Notes: generated by a model not told the origin, from the sequence alone. A stretch of DNA of 21,420 nt from SVQP01 sp045650025 (GCA_045650025.1 JAZRQR010000104.1:1-21420), one strand, 5' to 3'. Shown: positions 6,023-14,085, counted from the stretch's first letter. Translations and numbers: made by a program.

Positions 6023-7381
6023 TTACTGCTTTGGCTGCGTGGAAACGCCAATCAGGTCGCCACAGAGCTCAAGATTGCTCTCGACCAGCAGGGCGTATTG
6101 GTAATTTTGCGCAATCGCGTGTGCGGCGTGGGGATTGAAAATCACATCGCATGCGTCGTCTGCCAGCGCCTCTTTGGGCGTTTGGTTACAGATCGCTCTG
6201 GCGGATTTGATCTTGCCCTCCTGCATTGCCTTATGCAGATATGCGCTCATGGCGCGCAGCTCTTGGAGATTGTGCGGGGCAAGCAGATACGTGCGGCTTT
6301 GCCCCTGCAGCGTGCGGGGCAGAGCGCTCTTGCTTTGCGTGGTGGCCCGGATGGTCACGCCCGTATCCTGCGCTTCAAGATCCGCGCAAATCTCCACAGG
6401 CACCTGCACAGCGCCCGAGAAGCGGTATATACCCAATATCATACTCAGCAGCTCGGCAACACTCTGCTCGGTAAGAGGCTGTGCACACACTGAAAGCTGT
6501 GCACAGAGCGCTGGGCATGCGGGATCGCAGCCCTCTGCCACGGCTTGCACGTAAGCCTCGGTTGCCTTGTGCAGCGCGGACGTGTATAGGCTCGGCTGCA
6601 GATCTTGCAGCTTGTAAGCGCGGATAAAGCAAAGCTTGCGCAGATATGCGGCGGGGAAGGAGAGCATGATCTGCTTGTCTTGGCGGATCTCCATGGTGCC
6701 GTGGTTGGTAACAACGCCAATCACGCATGCATCTGCCCCCTGCACCTTGGCTTGCTCCAGCCGGGCGTCAAGTCCTTCCTGCGGCAGCGCAAGCAGCTGT
6801 GCCTCGCAGCACTCGGTCAGCGCAAGTGCGCCCTGCACGTGCGCAGGCAGGCGCGCCAGCTCCCAGATCGCGCCGTTGCAGATGCGCAATGCCGCGTGCA
6901 CGGGACTCTCTGTCGCGCAGTCGCATACGCATCGCGCGTGCTGTGCAAGGCTTGCGTCGGTGTTCGCCGGTGCGCGGAGCAGTACCAGCGCATCTCCATA
7001 GGCGGCACGCTGTACAAGCGGTGCCGTGGGGCGCGTGCCGCGTAAAGCAAGCGCGGCAAAATCCGCTAAGGTATAAGGCTTTTCGGGGTCTTTGCCAAGC
7101 GCCTTGACGTCGGCGATGGCGCAGGAAAATGCGTCAGATACTTCTGCTTGCTCGGTGCTCAGCTCACTGATGGCAATTTTGGCAAGCGTGGTGTGTGCGG
7201 GGCATGCCAGCGCATCCAAAAAGCGCAGCGCTTCTTCGGTGATCTCCCCATTGGCAGGGCCCTGGTATTGCCTTGCGCAGAACAGCAGCTCGGGCAGGCT
7301 CATGCGCAGCCTCAGGCGTACGCCAAGCTTCTCCAGCGAGCTGCGGGGCAGCAGATTGAAATTCTGTATGGTGGTTTGCAT
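6023..7381 (-). CDS. Divergent PurL-like pseudoenzyme (FGAM synthase homologue lacking catalytic core)
   Basis: This 452-residue protein matches, from memory of the family and in the right order, scattered landmarks of the large clostridial phosphoribosylformylglycinamidine synthase. MSLPELLFCARQY (27-39) resembles the MSLADLEFCQ linker segment. PAHTTL (61-66) stands where PurL has the SDHCRHTTF motif. EKPYTLADFAALA (100-112) resembles EKPVTLMDIA. EAQLLALPQEGLD with ACVIGVVTNHGTMEI (193-232) resembles a PurM-type C-terminal domain. LHKAMQEGKIKSARA (382-396) resembles the second half, including its final GxxLG strand (441-445). The first catalytic-region histidine, the glycine-rich ATP loops and the whole glutaminase domain are absent, and it is about a third of normal length. 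It probably does not make FGAM. The start at 7381 follows GGGAGG, 11 bases after the mtaB stop, so it is co-transcribed with mtaB. Confidence 0.6.
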   Translation of the reverse strand: MQTTIQNFNLLPRSSLEKLGVRLRLRMSLPELLFCARQYQGPANGEITEEALRFLDALACPAHTTLAKIAISELSTEQAEVSDAFSCAIADVKALGKDPEKPYTLADFAALALRGTRPTAPLVQRAAYGDALVLLRAPANTDASLAQHARCVCDCATESPVHAALRICNGAIWELARLPAHVQGALALTECCEAQLLALPQEGLDARLEQAKVQGADACVIGVVTNHGTMEIRQDKQIMLSFPAAYLRKLCFIRAYKLQDLQPSLYTSALHKATEAYVQAVAEGCDPACPALCAQLSVCAQPLTEQSVAELLSMILGIYRFSGAVQVPVEICADLEAQDTGVTIRATTQSKSALPRTLQGQSRTYLLAPHNLQELRAMSAYLHKAMQEGKIKSARAICNQTPKEALADDACDVIFNPHAAHAIAQNYQYALLVESNLELCGDLIGVSTQPKQ

Positions 7382-7392
7382 CGTAGCCTCCC

Positions 7393-8712
7393 TTAGTCGA
7401 TTTGCTCGCCCGCACAGCCGGATTCGGTAAGTGCAGTCAGGCGCACGGTGTGCGTTGTGCCGCAAAGAGGATGGGTCGTGGGCACGGTCACCTCAATGAA
7501 TTCGGGGGTGTGACCGGTGGCGTATCCGTCGCTGTCGGTCTCAAAGAGCACCTGCTTGACGGGCGCTGTCGCAATGATTTCCTCCAGCAGCTGCGTGCGG
7601 ATGTGCTCCTGCACCTGTTGCAGCTTGTGCAAGCGCTCACGGCGCACCTGCATGGGCACCTGATCGGGCAGTCGGATGGCGGGGGTATTCTTGCGTCCCG
7701 AATAGGGGAATGCGTGGATCTGCAAAAAGCGCGCACGGCGGATAAAGTCAAGCGTCTGCTCAAAATCCTGCTCGGTCTCGCCGGGGAAGCCGACAATGAC
7801 GTCGGTGGTGAACTGTACGTGCGGAATATGCTCACGCAAAAGGGTGAGCGCCGCCATAGCTTGCTCGGCGTTGTACTTGCGCTTCATGGCAGCAAGCGTG
7901 CGCGAGCAGCCGCTTTGCAGCGAAAGGTGGAAATGGGGAGCCAGCGAGGAAAGCCCCGTAATCTTATTGACGAATTTGGGACGGATGAGCGAGGGGTCCA
8001 GCGAGCCAAGACGAACGCGTCCGATGCCGGGCAGCGCGTCCACGGCGCAAAGCAGGTCGCCAAGGTCGCCCTCGTCCAGATCCTTGCCCCAGGAGGCAGT
8101 CTCAATGCCGGTCAGTACGATCTCGGCACAGCCGTTGGCGGTCAGCACGCGCACCTGCTCCAGCACCTCGGCAAGCGGTTTGGAGCGCACGGGACCGCGC
8201 GCGCCGGGAATGGCGCAGTAGGTGCAATGCGAATCACAGCCGTCCTCGATCTTGACATAGGTACGGGTACGGTCAAAGGAGGTAATGTGCATGGGCTCAA
8301 AGCAGCGCGCCTCTTTGATCTCGGAGACTTCCATATATGCCGCGTCGTTCTTTTGCCCCTTGGCAAACAGCGCGTCCAGGATCTCAACAACACGCATTTT
8401 CTCGGTATTGCCGCAAACCGCATCCACGCCGGCAAGCGCCGCGCCCTCGGGATCTGCCTGCGCAAAGCAACCCGTGACCACCACGTAAGCTGCGGGATTT
8501 TTCTGCAACAATCTGCGGATGAGCTGTCTGCATTTGCGGTCGGATTCGGCTGTGACTGTGCAGGTGTTGACAATGTATGCGTCACATACCTGCTCGCACG
8601 GCAAAATCGCATAGCCGCGACAAAGCAGCGCCTCTTCCATAGCGCGGGATTCATATTGATTGACCTTGCAGCCAAGCGTGGCAACGCCGATCGTTCCTTT
8701 TGTTTGGGTCAT
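7393..8712 (-). CDS. mtaB: tRNA (N6-threonylcarbamoyladenosine-37-C2) methylthiotransferase
   Basis: The 439-residue radical-SAM methylthiotransferase adds a methylthio group to t6A37 of ANN-decoding tRNAs. The N-terminal UPF0004 domain keeps its three cluster cysteines (GCKVN Cys15, NTC Cys51, TGC Cys82). The radical-SAM motif CDSHCTYC gives Cys159/163/166, and VIVGFPGETEQDF and HAFPYSGRKNTPA are typical of the MtaB/MiaB core. A C-terminal TRAM-like beta domain (about 375-430) finishes the protein. The start at 8712 is preferred because GGAG lies 8 bases upstream; the longer frame to 8748 adds twelve residues with no ribosome site. It is the first gene of a two-gene unit with the PurL-like gene. 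Confidence 0.95.
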   Translation of the reverse strand: MTQTKGTIGVATLGCKVNQYESRAMEEALLCRGYAILPCEQVCDAYIVNTCTVTAESDRKCRQLIRRLLQKNPAAYVVVTGCFAQADPEGAALAGVDAVCGNTEKMRVVEILDALFAKGQKNDAAYMEVSEIKEARCFEPMHITSFDRTRTYVKIEDGCDSHCTYCAIPGARGPVRSKPLAEVLEQVRVLTANGCAEIVLTGIETASWGKDLDEGDLGDLLCAVDALPGIGRVRLGSLDPSLIRPKFVNKITGLSSLAPHFHLSLQSGCSRTLAAMKRKYNAEQAMAALTLLREHIPHVQFTTDVIVGFPGETEQDFEQTLDFIRRARFLQIHAFPYSGRKNTPAIRLPDQVPMQVRRERLHKLQQVQEHIRTQLLEEIIATAPVKQVLFETDSDGYATGHTPEFIEVTVPTTHPLCGTTHTVRLTALTESGCAGEQID

Positions 8713-8763
8713 ATCCGTCTCTCCTTGGTTGGTCATGTGCATGACCATTCTATCTCATCTTAT

Positions 8764-8792
8764 ATTTTAGCACAAGTGCGTGAAAATGTAAA
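8764..8792 (-). promoter_or_regulatory. Promoter of mtaB
   Basis: On the minus strand: TTTACA (8792-8787), 17 bases, TAAAAT (8769-8764) preceded by TGC (extended -10). It is divergent from the upp promoter about 30 bases away. Confidence 0.7.
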
Positions 8793-8821
8793 GAAGTATT
8801 GCAAAATTTGCGGCAGGGTAC

Positions 8822-8850
8822 TTGAAAAAGCAAAAAAAGAGTAGTATAAT
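8822..8850 (+). promoter_or_regulatory. Promoter of upp
   Basis: TTGAAA (8822-8827), a 17-base A-rich spacer and TATAAT (8845-8850). The ribosome site AAAGGAGAG (8871-8879) precedes the ATG at 8885. Confidence 0.8.
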
Positions 8851-8884
8851 AGAGGCATAAACATAAAACCAAAGGAGAGTTATC

Positions 8885-9514
8885 ATGAGCCAGTTTCATT
8901 TGATCGATCATCCTCTTATCACACATAAGCTTACCATTATGCGTAACAAGAAAACGGGTTCTAAGGATTTCCGCGAGCTGCTCAACGAGATTTCCATGCT
9001 CATGGGCTATGAGCTGACGCGCGACCTGCCCCTGCAGGACGTCACCATTGAGACCCCCATCACCAAGATGAATGCAAAGATGGTATCGGGCAGAAAGCTT
9101 GCCATCGTGCCTATTCTGCGTGCAGGTCTTGGCATGGTAGACGGCATCCAGTCTCTGGTTCCTGTTGCAAAGGTAGGACATATTGGTCTGTACCGCGATC
9201 CCGAAACACACGAGCCTGTAGAGTACTACTGCAAGCTGCCCACCGATATTCAGGACAGGTTGGTCATTCTGGTTGACCCCATGCTGGCAACCGGCGGCTC
9301 TGCCGTGGATGCTTTGACCATGCTCAAGCAGAGAGGCTGCAAGAACATTCGCTTTATGTGTCTGGTTGCGTCTCCCGAGGGCGTTTCCAAGGTGCTCAAG
9401 GCGCACCCCGACGTAGATATTTACGGCGCTGCGCTGGATGATCACCTCAACGAGCACGCATACATCGTTCCCGGCTTGGGCGATGCAGGCGACAGAATCT
9501 TCGGCACCATGTAA
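8885..9514 (+). CDS. upp: Uracil phosphoribosyltransferase
   Basis: The 209-residue enzyme converts uracil and PRPP to UMP in pyrimidine salvage. It shows the expected PILRAGLGM segment (77-85), the PRPP loop DPMLATGGSA (131-140) and a C-terminal uracil-binding PGLGDAGDRIFGT (about 195-207). Length and start match the family exactly. It has its own promoter. An intrinsic hairpin follows it, before the pseudouridine synthase gene. Confidence 0.98.
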   Translation: MSQFHLIDHPLITHKLTIMRNKKTGSKDFRELLNEISMLMGYELTRDLPLQDVTIETPITKMNAKMVSGRKLAIVPILRAGLGMVDGIQSLVPVAKVGHIGLYRDPETHEPVEYYCKLPTDIQDRLVILVDPMLATGGSAVDALTMLKQRGCKNIRFMCLVASPEGVSKVLKAHPDVDIYGAALDDHLNEHAYIVPGLGDAGDRIFGTM

Positions 9515-9529
9515 TTTTTGCTTTTATTT

Positions 9530-9558
9530 GGGGGAGAACGTCTTCTCCCCCTATTTTT
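9530..9558 (+). terminator. Terminator between upp and the pseudouridine synthase gene
   Basis: A 9-bp stem, GGGGGAGAA (9530-9538) with TTCTCCCCC (9543-9551), a CGTC loop and a TATTTTT tail. It ends 16 bases before the next start codon; no promoter is visible in between. Confidence 0.8.
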
Positions 9559-9574
9559 CACTTTGGAGGGTGCT

Positions 9575-10546
9575 ATGCGCACGATTACGGTTAAAAAGAA
9601 CGACGCAGGGCAGCGTCTGGATAAGTTTTTATCCAAGGCGGTCAAGGGATTGCCCATGTCGTTGATGTATAAATATATCCGCACCAAAAAGATCAAGGTC
9701 AACCGTGCAAGAACCGAGCAGAGCTATATGCTTTGCGAGGGAGATGAGATCCAGCTCTTTATCCGTGAGGAGTTTTTTGAGTCGCCCGAAAAGGATACGG
9801 GCGCGCTTTCGCGCATCGTGCCCAAGCTTTGCATTGTGTACGAGGACGAGAATATCGTGCTGCTCAATAAGCGCCCGGGCGTTTTGGTGCATGAGGATGC
9901 GGATGCTAAGGATAACACGCTGGTCATGCACCTGCAGGCGTATCTGGCACAAAAGGGGGAGTATGACCCCCAGGACGAGCAAAGCTTTGCGCCCGCTATG
10001 TGTAACCGTATCGACCGTAATACGGGCGGTATTGTCATCGCCGCCAAAAACGCGGCAGCCCTGCGCGAGATGAACGAGCATATCCGCGAGGACCGTATCG
10101 GCAAATTCTATCTGTGTGCCGCGCACGGCGTGCCCGCACAGAAAAAGCAGACCCTGCGCGGGTATTTGCGTAAGAATGCTGCCGACAATATGGTGGAAGT
10201 GCGCGACAAAGCCTTCCCGGGTGCTAAGGAGATCATTACCGAATACCGCGTGATCGGGCAAAACGGCGGCAACGCGCTGCTGGAGGTACATCTTGTCACC
10301 GGCAGAACGCACCAGATCCGTGCGCATCTGGCACATATCGGTCACCCACTGCTTGGTGACGGCAAATACGGCATCAACAAAAAGGACAGGGAAAAGGGGT
10401 ACAAGTACCAAGCCCTGTACGCATATCGCCTGCGCTTTGAGCTGGGCGGAAAGGGCGAGGTGCTCTCTTATCTGGACGGTAAGGAATTCCGCCTGCCCGA
10501 GAGTGAGATTTGGTTCTTGAAGGATTTCCCGGGCGCAAAAGTATAA
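9575..10546 (+). CDS. RluA-family pseudouridine synthase with S4 domain
   Basis: The 323-residue protein has an N-terminal S4 RNA-binding domain (about 13-60). The RluA catalytic domain follows, with NKRPGVLVHEDA (98-109), the catalytic aspartate in RIDRNTGG (Asp147), RTHQIRAHL (244-252) and HPLLGDGKYG (257-266). It isomerises uridine to pseudouridine in rRNA or tRNA; it resembles RluC/RluD, but the target site cannot be assigned. The ATG at 9575 is preferred over a longer frame from 9518 because GGAGGG precedes it and the family N-terminus begins here. It probably depends on read-through from upp and lies 26 bases before lnt. Confidence 0.92.
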   Translation: MRTITVKKNDAGQRLDKFLSKAVKGLPMSLMYKYIRTKKIKVNRARTEQSYMLCEGDEIQLFIREEFFESPEKDTGALSRIVPKLCIVYEDENIVLLNKRPGVLVHEDADAKDNTLVMHLQAYLAQKGEYDPQDEQSFAPAMCNRIDRNTGGIVIAAKNAAALREMNEHIREDRIGKFYLCAAHGVPAQKKQTLRGYLRKNAADNMVEVRDKAFPGAKEIITEYRVIGQNGGNALLEVHLVTGRTHQIRAHLAHIGHPLLGDGKYGINKKDREKGYKYQALYAYRLRFELGGKGEVLSYLDGKEFRLPESEIWFLKDFPGAKV

Positions 10547-10572
10547 GCTGATCAATCGAAAGGAGGGCGTTT

Positions 10573-12393
10573 ATGCAACGTACCGTTCATAAATTGCGCT
10601 ATTTGCTGCTGCTTGCAAGCGGTGTGCTGGCGGCGCTTGGGGTGGTATATCCCGCATATTTCGGTATACTTGCCTGGATTGCGCTCATTCCCGCTGCGCT
10701 GGTAGTGCAGAGCCTTGGCTCCACGGCTAAGCTCGGCAGCATGTACCTGTACGGCTTTGTATTTTATTTTGTCTATTACGTCACGGGGTATCATTGGTTT
10801 ATTTCCATGTATCCAATGGACTTTGCGGGCTTTGAGCCCAATACCGCCATCGGCATCATTGCGCTTGCCATACTGGGCATTTCCGCTTTGCAGGCGGTGT
10901 TCAGCGCCATTATGTTTTTGGTGTACGGTCTGCTTAGCCGTACGGCATTGTCCGGGCGTTATCCCATTCTCAAGCCGCTGCTGATGGCGTGCTTGTGGGT
11001 GGTCAACGAGTGGTCGCAGACCATTGGCTGGACGGGACTTCCGTGGTCTCGCCTGTATTTGTCGCAATGTGAGGTGCTGCCCCTGGCGCAGAGTGCCTCG
11101 CTGCTTGGCGGCTTGTTCGTATCCTTTTTGATCGTGGCAGTCAATTATGCCTTTGCAGGCTGCATCCTCTGCCGCGAGCATCGCCTCTCGCACGCGCTGC
11201 TTGGCGGCTGCCTGCTGGGCGGCAATCTTTTGTTCGGTCTTGCCTCCATGGACGCCATGCAGGGAAACGCAACGCCTTGGCAGATCGGCTTTATGGTTGC
11301 GGCGTTTGTTGTTGTGGCGGCGGCTGTCGTGTATGCCGTTCTGAAGCGCTTGCGCACCGATATGCGCATTTTGCGCGCACTGGTGTGCATTGGCTGCACG
11401 CTTTGCGTGCTTTCCTCGCTCGCACCTATGCTGAGTGGGTATGCCGATACAACAAGCCCGATCAAAGCAGCGGCGCTGCAGGGCAATCTGTCCTCCAAGG
11501 ATAAATGGGCGGAGGATTCCGGCTTGCGCTCCTTCAACGTTTACGCAGATCTGACCGAGCAGGCAGCAGAGCAGGGGGCTACCTTGATCGTATGGCCCGA
11601 AACGGCGCTTGCTTACCACCTGTTTAATGCGCCGGATTACTCCAAGACCCGTGCACCCTTGTTTATGGTGTACGATCTGGTGGAGCGCACGCAAACCACC
11701 GTGCTGGTCAGCACCTTTGTCTCCACGCAGAATCTGGATCCCGAGGTGCAGGACCCCGAGAGTCTGAATGCCGTGATCGCATTTTATCCCGACCGCAGCT
11801 ACGACCAGACCATGTATTTTAAGCGCAAGCTGGTGCCCTTTGGTGAGTACGTGCCGTGGCGTCAGCTCCTGACTGCAATCGTGCCCGTTCTGGATGAGAT
11901 CAACATGCTGGAAAGCGACGTTCTGCCGGGAGAGGACGCGGTCAGCATCCGAGCCGAAGCGCTTGGCGTTGCGCTGGGTCCCATCATCTGCTTTGATTCG
12001 ATTTACGAGGAGCCTGTCAGACAGACCGTGGCGGCTGGCGGCGAGATCATTACGCTTTCCACCAACGACTCGTGGTTCTCAGATTCAGCAGCCATTTATA
12101 TGCATAACAATCAAGCTAAGTTCCGTGCAATTGAGAACGGCAGATACCTGGTGCGCTCGGCAAACACCGGCGTTTCCTCCATCATAGCACCCAGCGGACG
12201 CGTGCTGGGGCAGCAGGAGGTGTTGACCACGGGCATGGTCGTTGCGGACGTGTATGCGCGCAACGTGCAAACGCCCTATACGCAGGTAGGATACCTTTTG
12301 GTATGGCTGAGCTTTGGTATGCAGGGCATGCTGGTCATCGCACAGATCGTTTGCGTGATCCGCAAGCGCAGAGCTACCGCCGATAAAATTTAA
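10573..12393 (+). CDS. lnt: Apolipoprotein N-acyltransferase
   Basis: The 606-residue membrane enzyme has about seven hydrophobic segments in its first ~285 residues and then a nitrilase (CN-hydrolase) domain (about 296-560), followed by a last transmembrane helix (about 573-595). The catalytic triad is visible: Glu343 in WPETAL, Lys417 in FKRKLVPFGEY and Cys473 in ICFDSIYEE; STNDSWF (496-502) is also typical. Lnt adds the third acyl chain to the N-terminal cysteine of lipoproteins. It is somewhat longer than Lnt of Proteobacteria (about 510). The AGGAGGG site at 10561-10567 fixes the start. Two lipoprotein genes lie in this window (2429-4132 and 12507-12893). Confidence 0.93.
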   Translation: MQRTVHKLRYLLLLASGVLAALGVVYPAYFGILAWIALIPAALVVQSLGSTAKLGSMYLYGFVFYFVYYVTGYHWFISMYPMDFAGFEPNTAIGIIALAILGISALQAVFSAIMFLVYGLLSRTALSGRYPILKPLLMACLWVVNEWSQTIGWTGLPWSRLYLSQCEVLPLAQSASLLGGLFVSFLIVAVNYAFAGCILCREHRLSHALLGGCLLGGNLLFGLASMDAMQGNATPWQIGFMVAAFVVVAAAVVYAVLKRLRTDMRILRALVCIGCTLCVLSSLAPMLSGYADTTSPIKAAALQGNLSSKDKWAEDSGLRSFNVYADLTEQAAEQGATLIVWPETALAYHLFNAPDYSKTRAPLFMVYDLVERTQTTVLVSTFVSTQNLDPEVQDPESLNAVIAFYPDRSYDQTMYFKRKLVPFGEYVPWRQLLTAIVPVLDEINMLESDVLPGEDAVSIRAEALGVALGPIICFDSIYEEPVRQTVAAGGEIITLSTNDSWFSDSAAIYMHNNQAKFRAIENGRYLVRSANTGVSSIIAPSGRVLGQQEVLTTGMVVADVYARNVQTPYTQVGYLLVWLSFGMQGMLVIAQIVCVIRKRRATADKI

Positions 12394-12413
12394 TAATCCT
12401 TAATTTTTATAAA

Positions 12414-12446
12414 AACCGCAGTTTTTGCTTGACAAATTCTGCGGTT
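12414..12446 (+). promoter_or_regulatory. Hairpin after lnt that overlaps the next promoter
   Basis: AACCGCAG (12414-12421) pairs with CTGCGGTT (12439-12446). After a 2x2 internal loop, TTTG pairs with CAAA (12424-12427 with 12433-12436). The -35 box of the lipoprotein promoter lies in the loop. There is no T-tract, so it is at best a weak lnt terminator. Confidence 0.5.
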
Positions 12447-12457
12447 CTTGCTATAAT
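12429..12457 (+). promoter_or_regulatory. Near-perfect promoter of the small lipoprotein gene
   Basis: TTGACA (12429-12434), exactly 17 bases, TATAAT (12452-12457) with TGC before it: both boxes consensus plus an extended -10. The transcript would start near 12464, immediately at a small stem TGGGG/CCCCA (12465-12469 with 12474-12478) that could protect its 5' end. Confidence 0.85.
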
Positions 12458-12506
12458 ATTCACGTGGGGTTCACCCCAAAAACACAATTAAAGGAGGATT
12501 TTCACT

Positions 12507-12893
12507 ATGAAAACCATGATTAAGGTAATGGCAGTCGCTCTTCTGGCTGTTATGATGTGCACCGTGCTTGCTTCTTGCTCCACCATCAGCGGTACTTACT
12601 CCGCAACCTATGAGTCCGAAGGTTTCTTGGGCTTGGGCGCAGGCTCTTACACCACCACTTATGAGTTCAAGGGCAAGAACGTTACCAGAACTGATGACGT
12701 AACCATTGGCAGCAAGACCACTACCAGCACTGTTACCGGTACCTATGAGATTCAGGATGACAAGATCGTGATCACTTGGGACAAGGACGTTGAAACCGGC
12801 GACGGTCAGGCTTCTACCACCAAGAGCACTTTTGATTTCGCAAAGGGCGACGGCTTTGTTCTGATCGACGGTCGTCAGTACGACAAGCAGTAA
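12507..12893 (+). CDS. Small secreted lipoprotein, function unknown
   Basis: The 128-residue protein has a basic N-terminus, a hydrophobic core and a lipobox LASC (cysteine at residue 24), so it should be lipid-anchored outside the cell. The mature part is Thr/Ser/Gly-rich and beta-like, with two related stretches around GTYSATYE and GTYEIQDDKIVITW, suggesting a small beta-barrel or sandwich. I do not recognise a named family. A consensus promoter, a 5' stem, an AAAGGAGG ribosome site 9 bases from the ATG and a narrow codon choice all point to strong expression. It is monocistronic, with a terminator at 12907. Confidence 0.85.
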   Translation: MKTMIKVMAVALLAVMMCTVLASCSTISGTYSATYESEGFLGLGAGSYTTTYEFKGKNVTRTDDVTIGSKTTTSTVTGTYEIQDDKIVITWDKDVETGDGQASTTKSTFDFAKGDGFVLIDGRQYDKQ

Positions 12894-12906
12894 TCAAATA
12901 CGAAAC

Positions 12907-12935
12907 AAAACGGGCTGCTGTGCAGCCCGTTTTTA
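12907..12935 (+). terminator. Terminator of the small lipoprotein gene
   Basis: A 12-bp stem, AAAACGGGCTGC (12907-12918) with its complement (12922-12933), TGT loop, and T5 at the end. It directly abuts the next promoter. Confidence 0.9.
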
Positions 12936-12936
12936 C

Positions 12937-12965
12937 TTGCAATTCGGCTGAATATGTTGTATAAT
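12937..12965 (+). promoter_or_regulatory. Promoter of the glycerophosphodiesterase gene
   Basis: TTGCAA (12937-12942), 17 bases and TATAAT (12960-12965). A GGGGAGGGG ribosome site precedes the ATG at 12998. Confidence 0.8.
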
Positions 12966-12997
12966 AAGACTATACCACGATTTGGGGAGGGGCTTAT

Positions 12998-13732
12998 ATG
13001 GAAAAGCACGAGAATACGGTCAAGATTGATCACGGCGCGACGCGCATGATTGCCCATCAGGGGCTGTTCGTGGCGGAGCGGGGAAACAGCATTCCGTCCT
13101 TTCGCTATGCAAGCACCAAAAGTCATTACGGCATTGAGTGTGACGTGCACGTCACCAAGGATAAGCAGTTTGTGATCATGCACGATGACCGGACGGGCAC
13201 GACTGCCAAAACCGATCTGATCATTGCCGAAAGCACGCTTGCCGAACTGCGCGAGGTCGAGCTGACCAGCATGTGGGGGCATGAGCACCCCGCAGAGGAC
13301 AGACGCATCCCCACGCTGCAGGAGTACCTCGGCTTTTGTCGTACGGGCGGCAAGGTGGCGGTCATCGAGCTGAAAAATCCCTTTGCTCCCGAGGATATTG
13401 CGCTGCTGGTCAAAGCGGTGGAGCGAGAGGTGTCCTTGGATATGGTGAGCTTTATTTCGTTCCACTTGGACAATCTGATCGTGCTGCGCGAGCTGCTGCC
13501 CGGGCAGAGCCTGCAGTACCTGACCTTCCCTTACAGCGATGCGATCCTGGAGGCGATGGATCAGTATGACCTGGAGCTGGACGTTGCCTGGCCGTCTCTG
13601 ACTCCCGAGATCATTCGCACCGCGCACGAGCACGGGCACACGGTCAATACCTGGAACGTGGACGACCCTGCCGATGCGCAGAAATTCATTTCCTGGGGCG
13701 TGGATTTTCTCACCTCCAATTTCCTGGAGTGA
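12998..13732 (+). CDS. Glycerophosphodiester phosphodiesterase family protein
   Basis: The 244-residue protein has no signal peptide, so it is probably cytoplasmic. It follows the GDPD TIM-barrel pattern: IAHQG (His20) where the family usually has AHRG, GNSIPSF in place of ENT, then GIECDVHVTKD with metal ligands Glu47 and Asp49, and VIMHDD with His62. RIPTLQEYL, VAVIELKNP and VNTWNVDDPADAQKF complete the barrel landmarks. It would split deacylated phospholipids into glycerol-3-phosphate and an alcohol. The Arg-to-Gln and Glu-to-Gly changes in the first motifs are departures from the commonest form and may affect substrate choice or activity. Confidence 0.88.
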   Translation: MEKHENTVKIDHGATRMIAHQGLFVAERGNSIPSFRYASTKSHYGIECDVHVTKDKQFVIMHDDRTGTTAKTDLIIAESTLAELREVELTSMWGHEHPAEDRRIPTLQEYLGFCRTGGKVAVIELKNPFAPEDIALLVKAVEREVSLDMVSFISFHLDNLIVLRELLPGQSLQYLTFPYSDAILEAMDQYDLELDVAWPSLTPEIIRTAHEHGHTVNTWNVDDPADAQKFISWGVDFLTSNFLE

Positions 13733-13747
13733 TGGGTGTATAAAACG

Positions 13748-13781
13748 AAAAAACCGTTCGTTTTGCAACGAACGGTTTTTT
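13748..13781. terminator. Bidirectional terminator between the GDPD gene and rpsR
   Basis: A perfect 15-bp stem, AAAAAACCGTTCGTT (13748-13762) with its complement (13767-13781), TTGC loop, and homopolymer tracts at both outer ends. It serves both convergent transcripts. Confidence 0.92.
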
Positions 13782-13799
13782 CTATTTTGCAATCTGCAA

Positions 13800-14048
13800 T
13801 TAGTCGCAAACGTAGGGCAGAAGAGCTGCCTGACGAGCACGCTTGATAGCAGTGTTCAGCTCACGCTGGTGAACAGCGCAAGTGCCGGACATTCTTCTGG
13901 GCAGGATCTTGCCGCGCTCGCTGATGAACTTGCGGAGCTTTGCGGAATCCTTGTAATCGATATAAGCAACCTTATCGGCGCAGAAAATGCAAACCTTCTT
14001 TCTTCTGCGAACAACGGGGCGCGCAGGACGAGAAACGTTTTCAGTCAT
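13800..14048 (-). CDS. rpsR: Small-subunit ribosomal protein S18 (bS18)
   Basis: The 82-residue basic protein has the family core KVCIFCADKVAYIDYKD (18-34), FISERGKILPRRMSG and the C-terminal helix RELNTAIKRARQAALLP. Cysteines at 20, 23 and 56, with a neighbouring histidine, make this the zinc-type form. In the 30S platform S18 pairs with S6, encoded two genes upstream. The start follows GAGGAGG. It is the last gene of the rpsF-ssb-rpsR operon, 37 bases after ssb. Confidence 0.98.
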   Translation of the reverse strand: MTENVSRPARPVVRRRKKVCIFCADKVAYIDYKDSAKLRKFISERGKILPRRMSGTCAVHQRELNTAIKRARQAALLPYVCD

Positions 14049-14085
14049 CTTATGAATCCTCCTCTAAAATTTTGGGAACGATCGC

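Noticed and set aside
7402..8844. A 480-residue open frame on the plus strand
   Set aside because: It is the mirror of mtaB, whose cluster cysteines and radical-SAM motif are unambiguous, and it would run through both divergent promoters.
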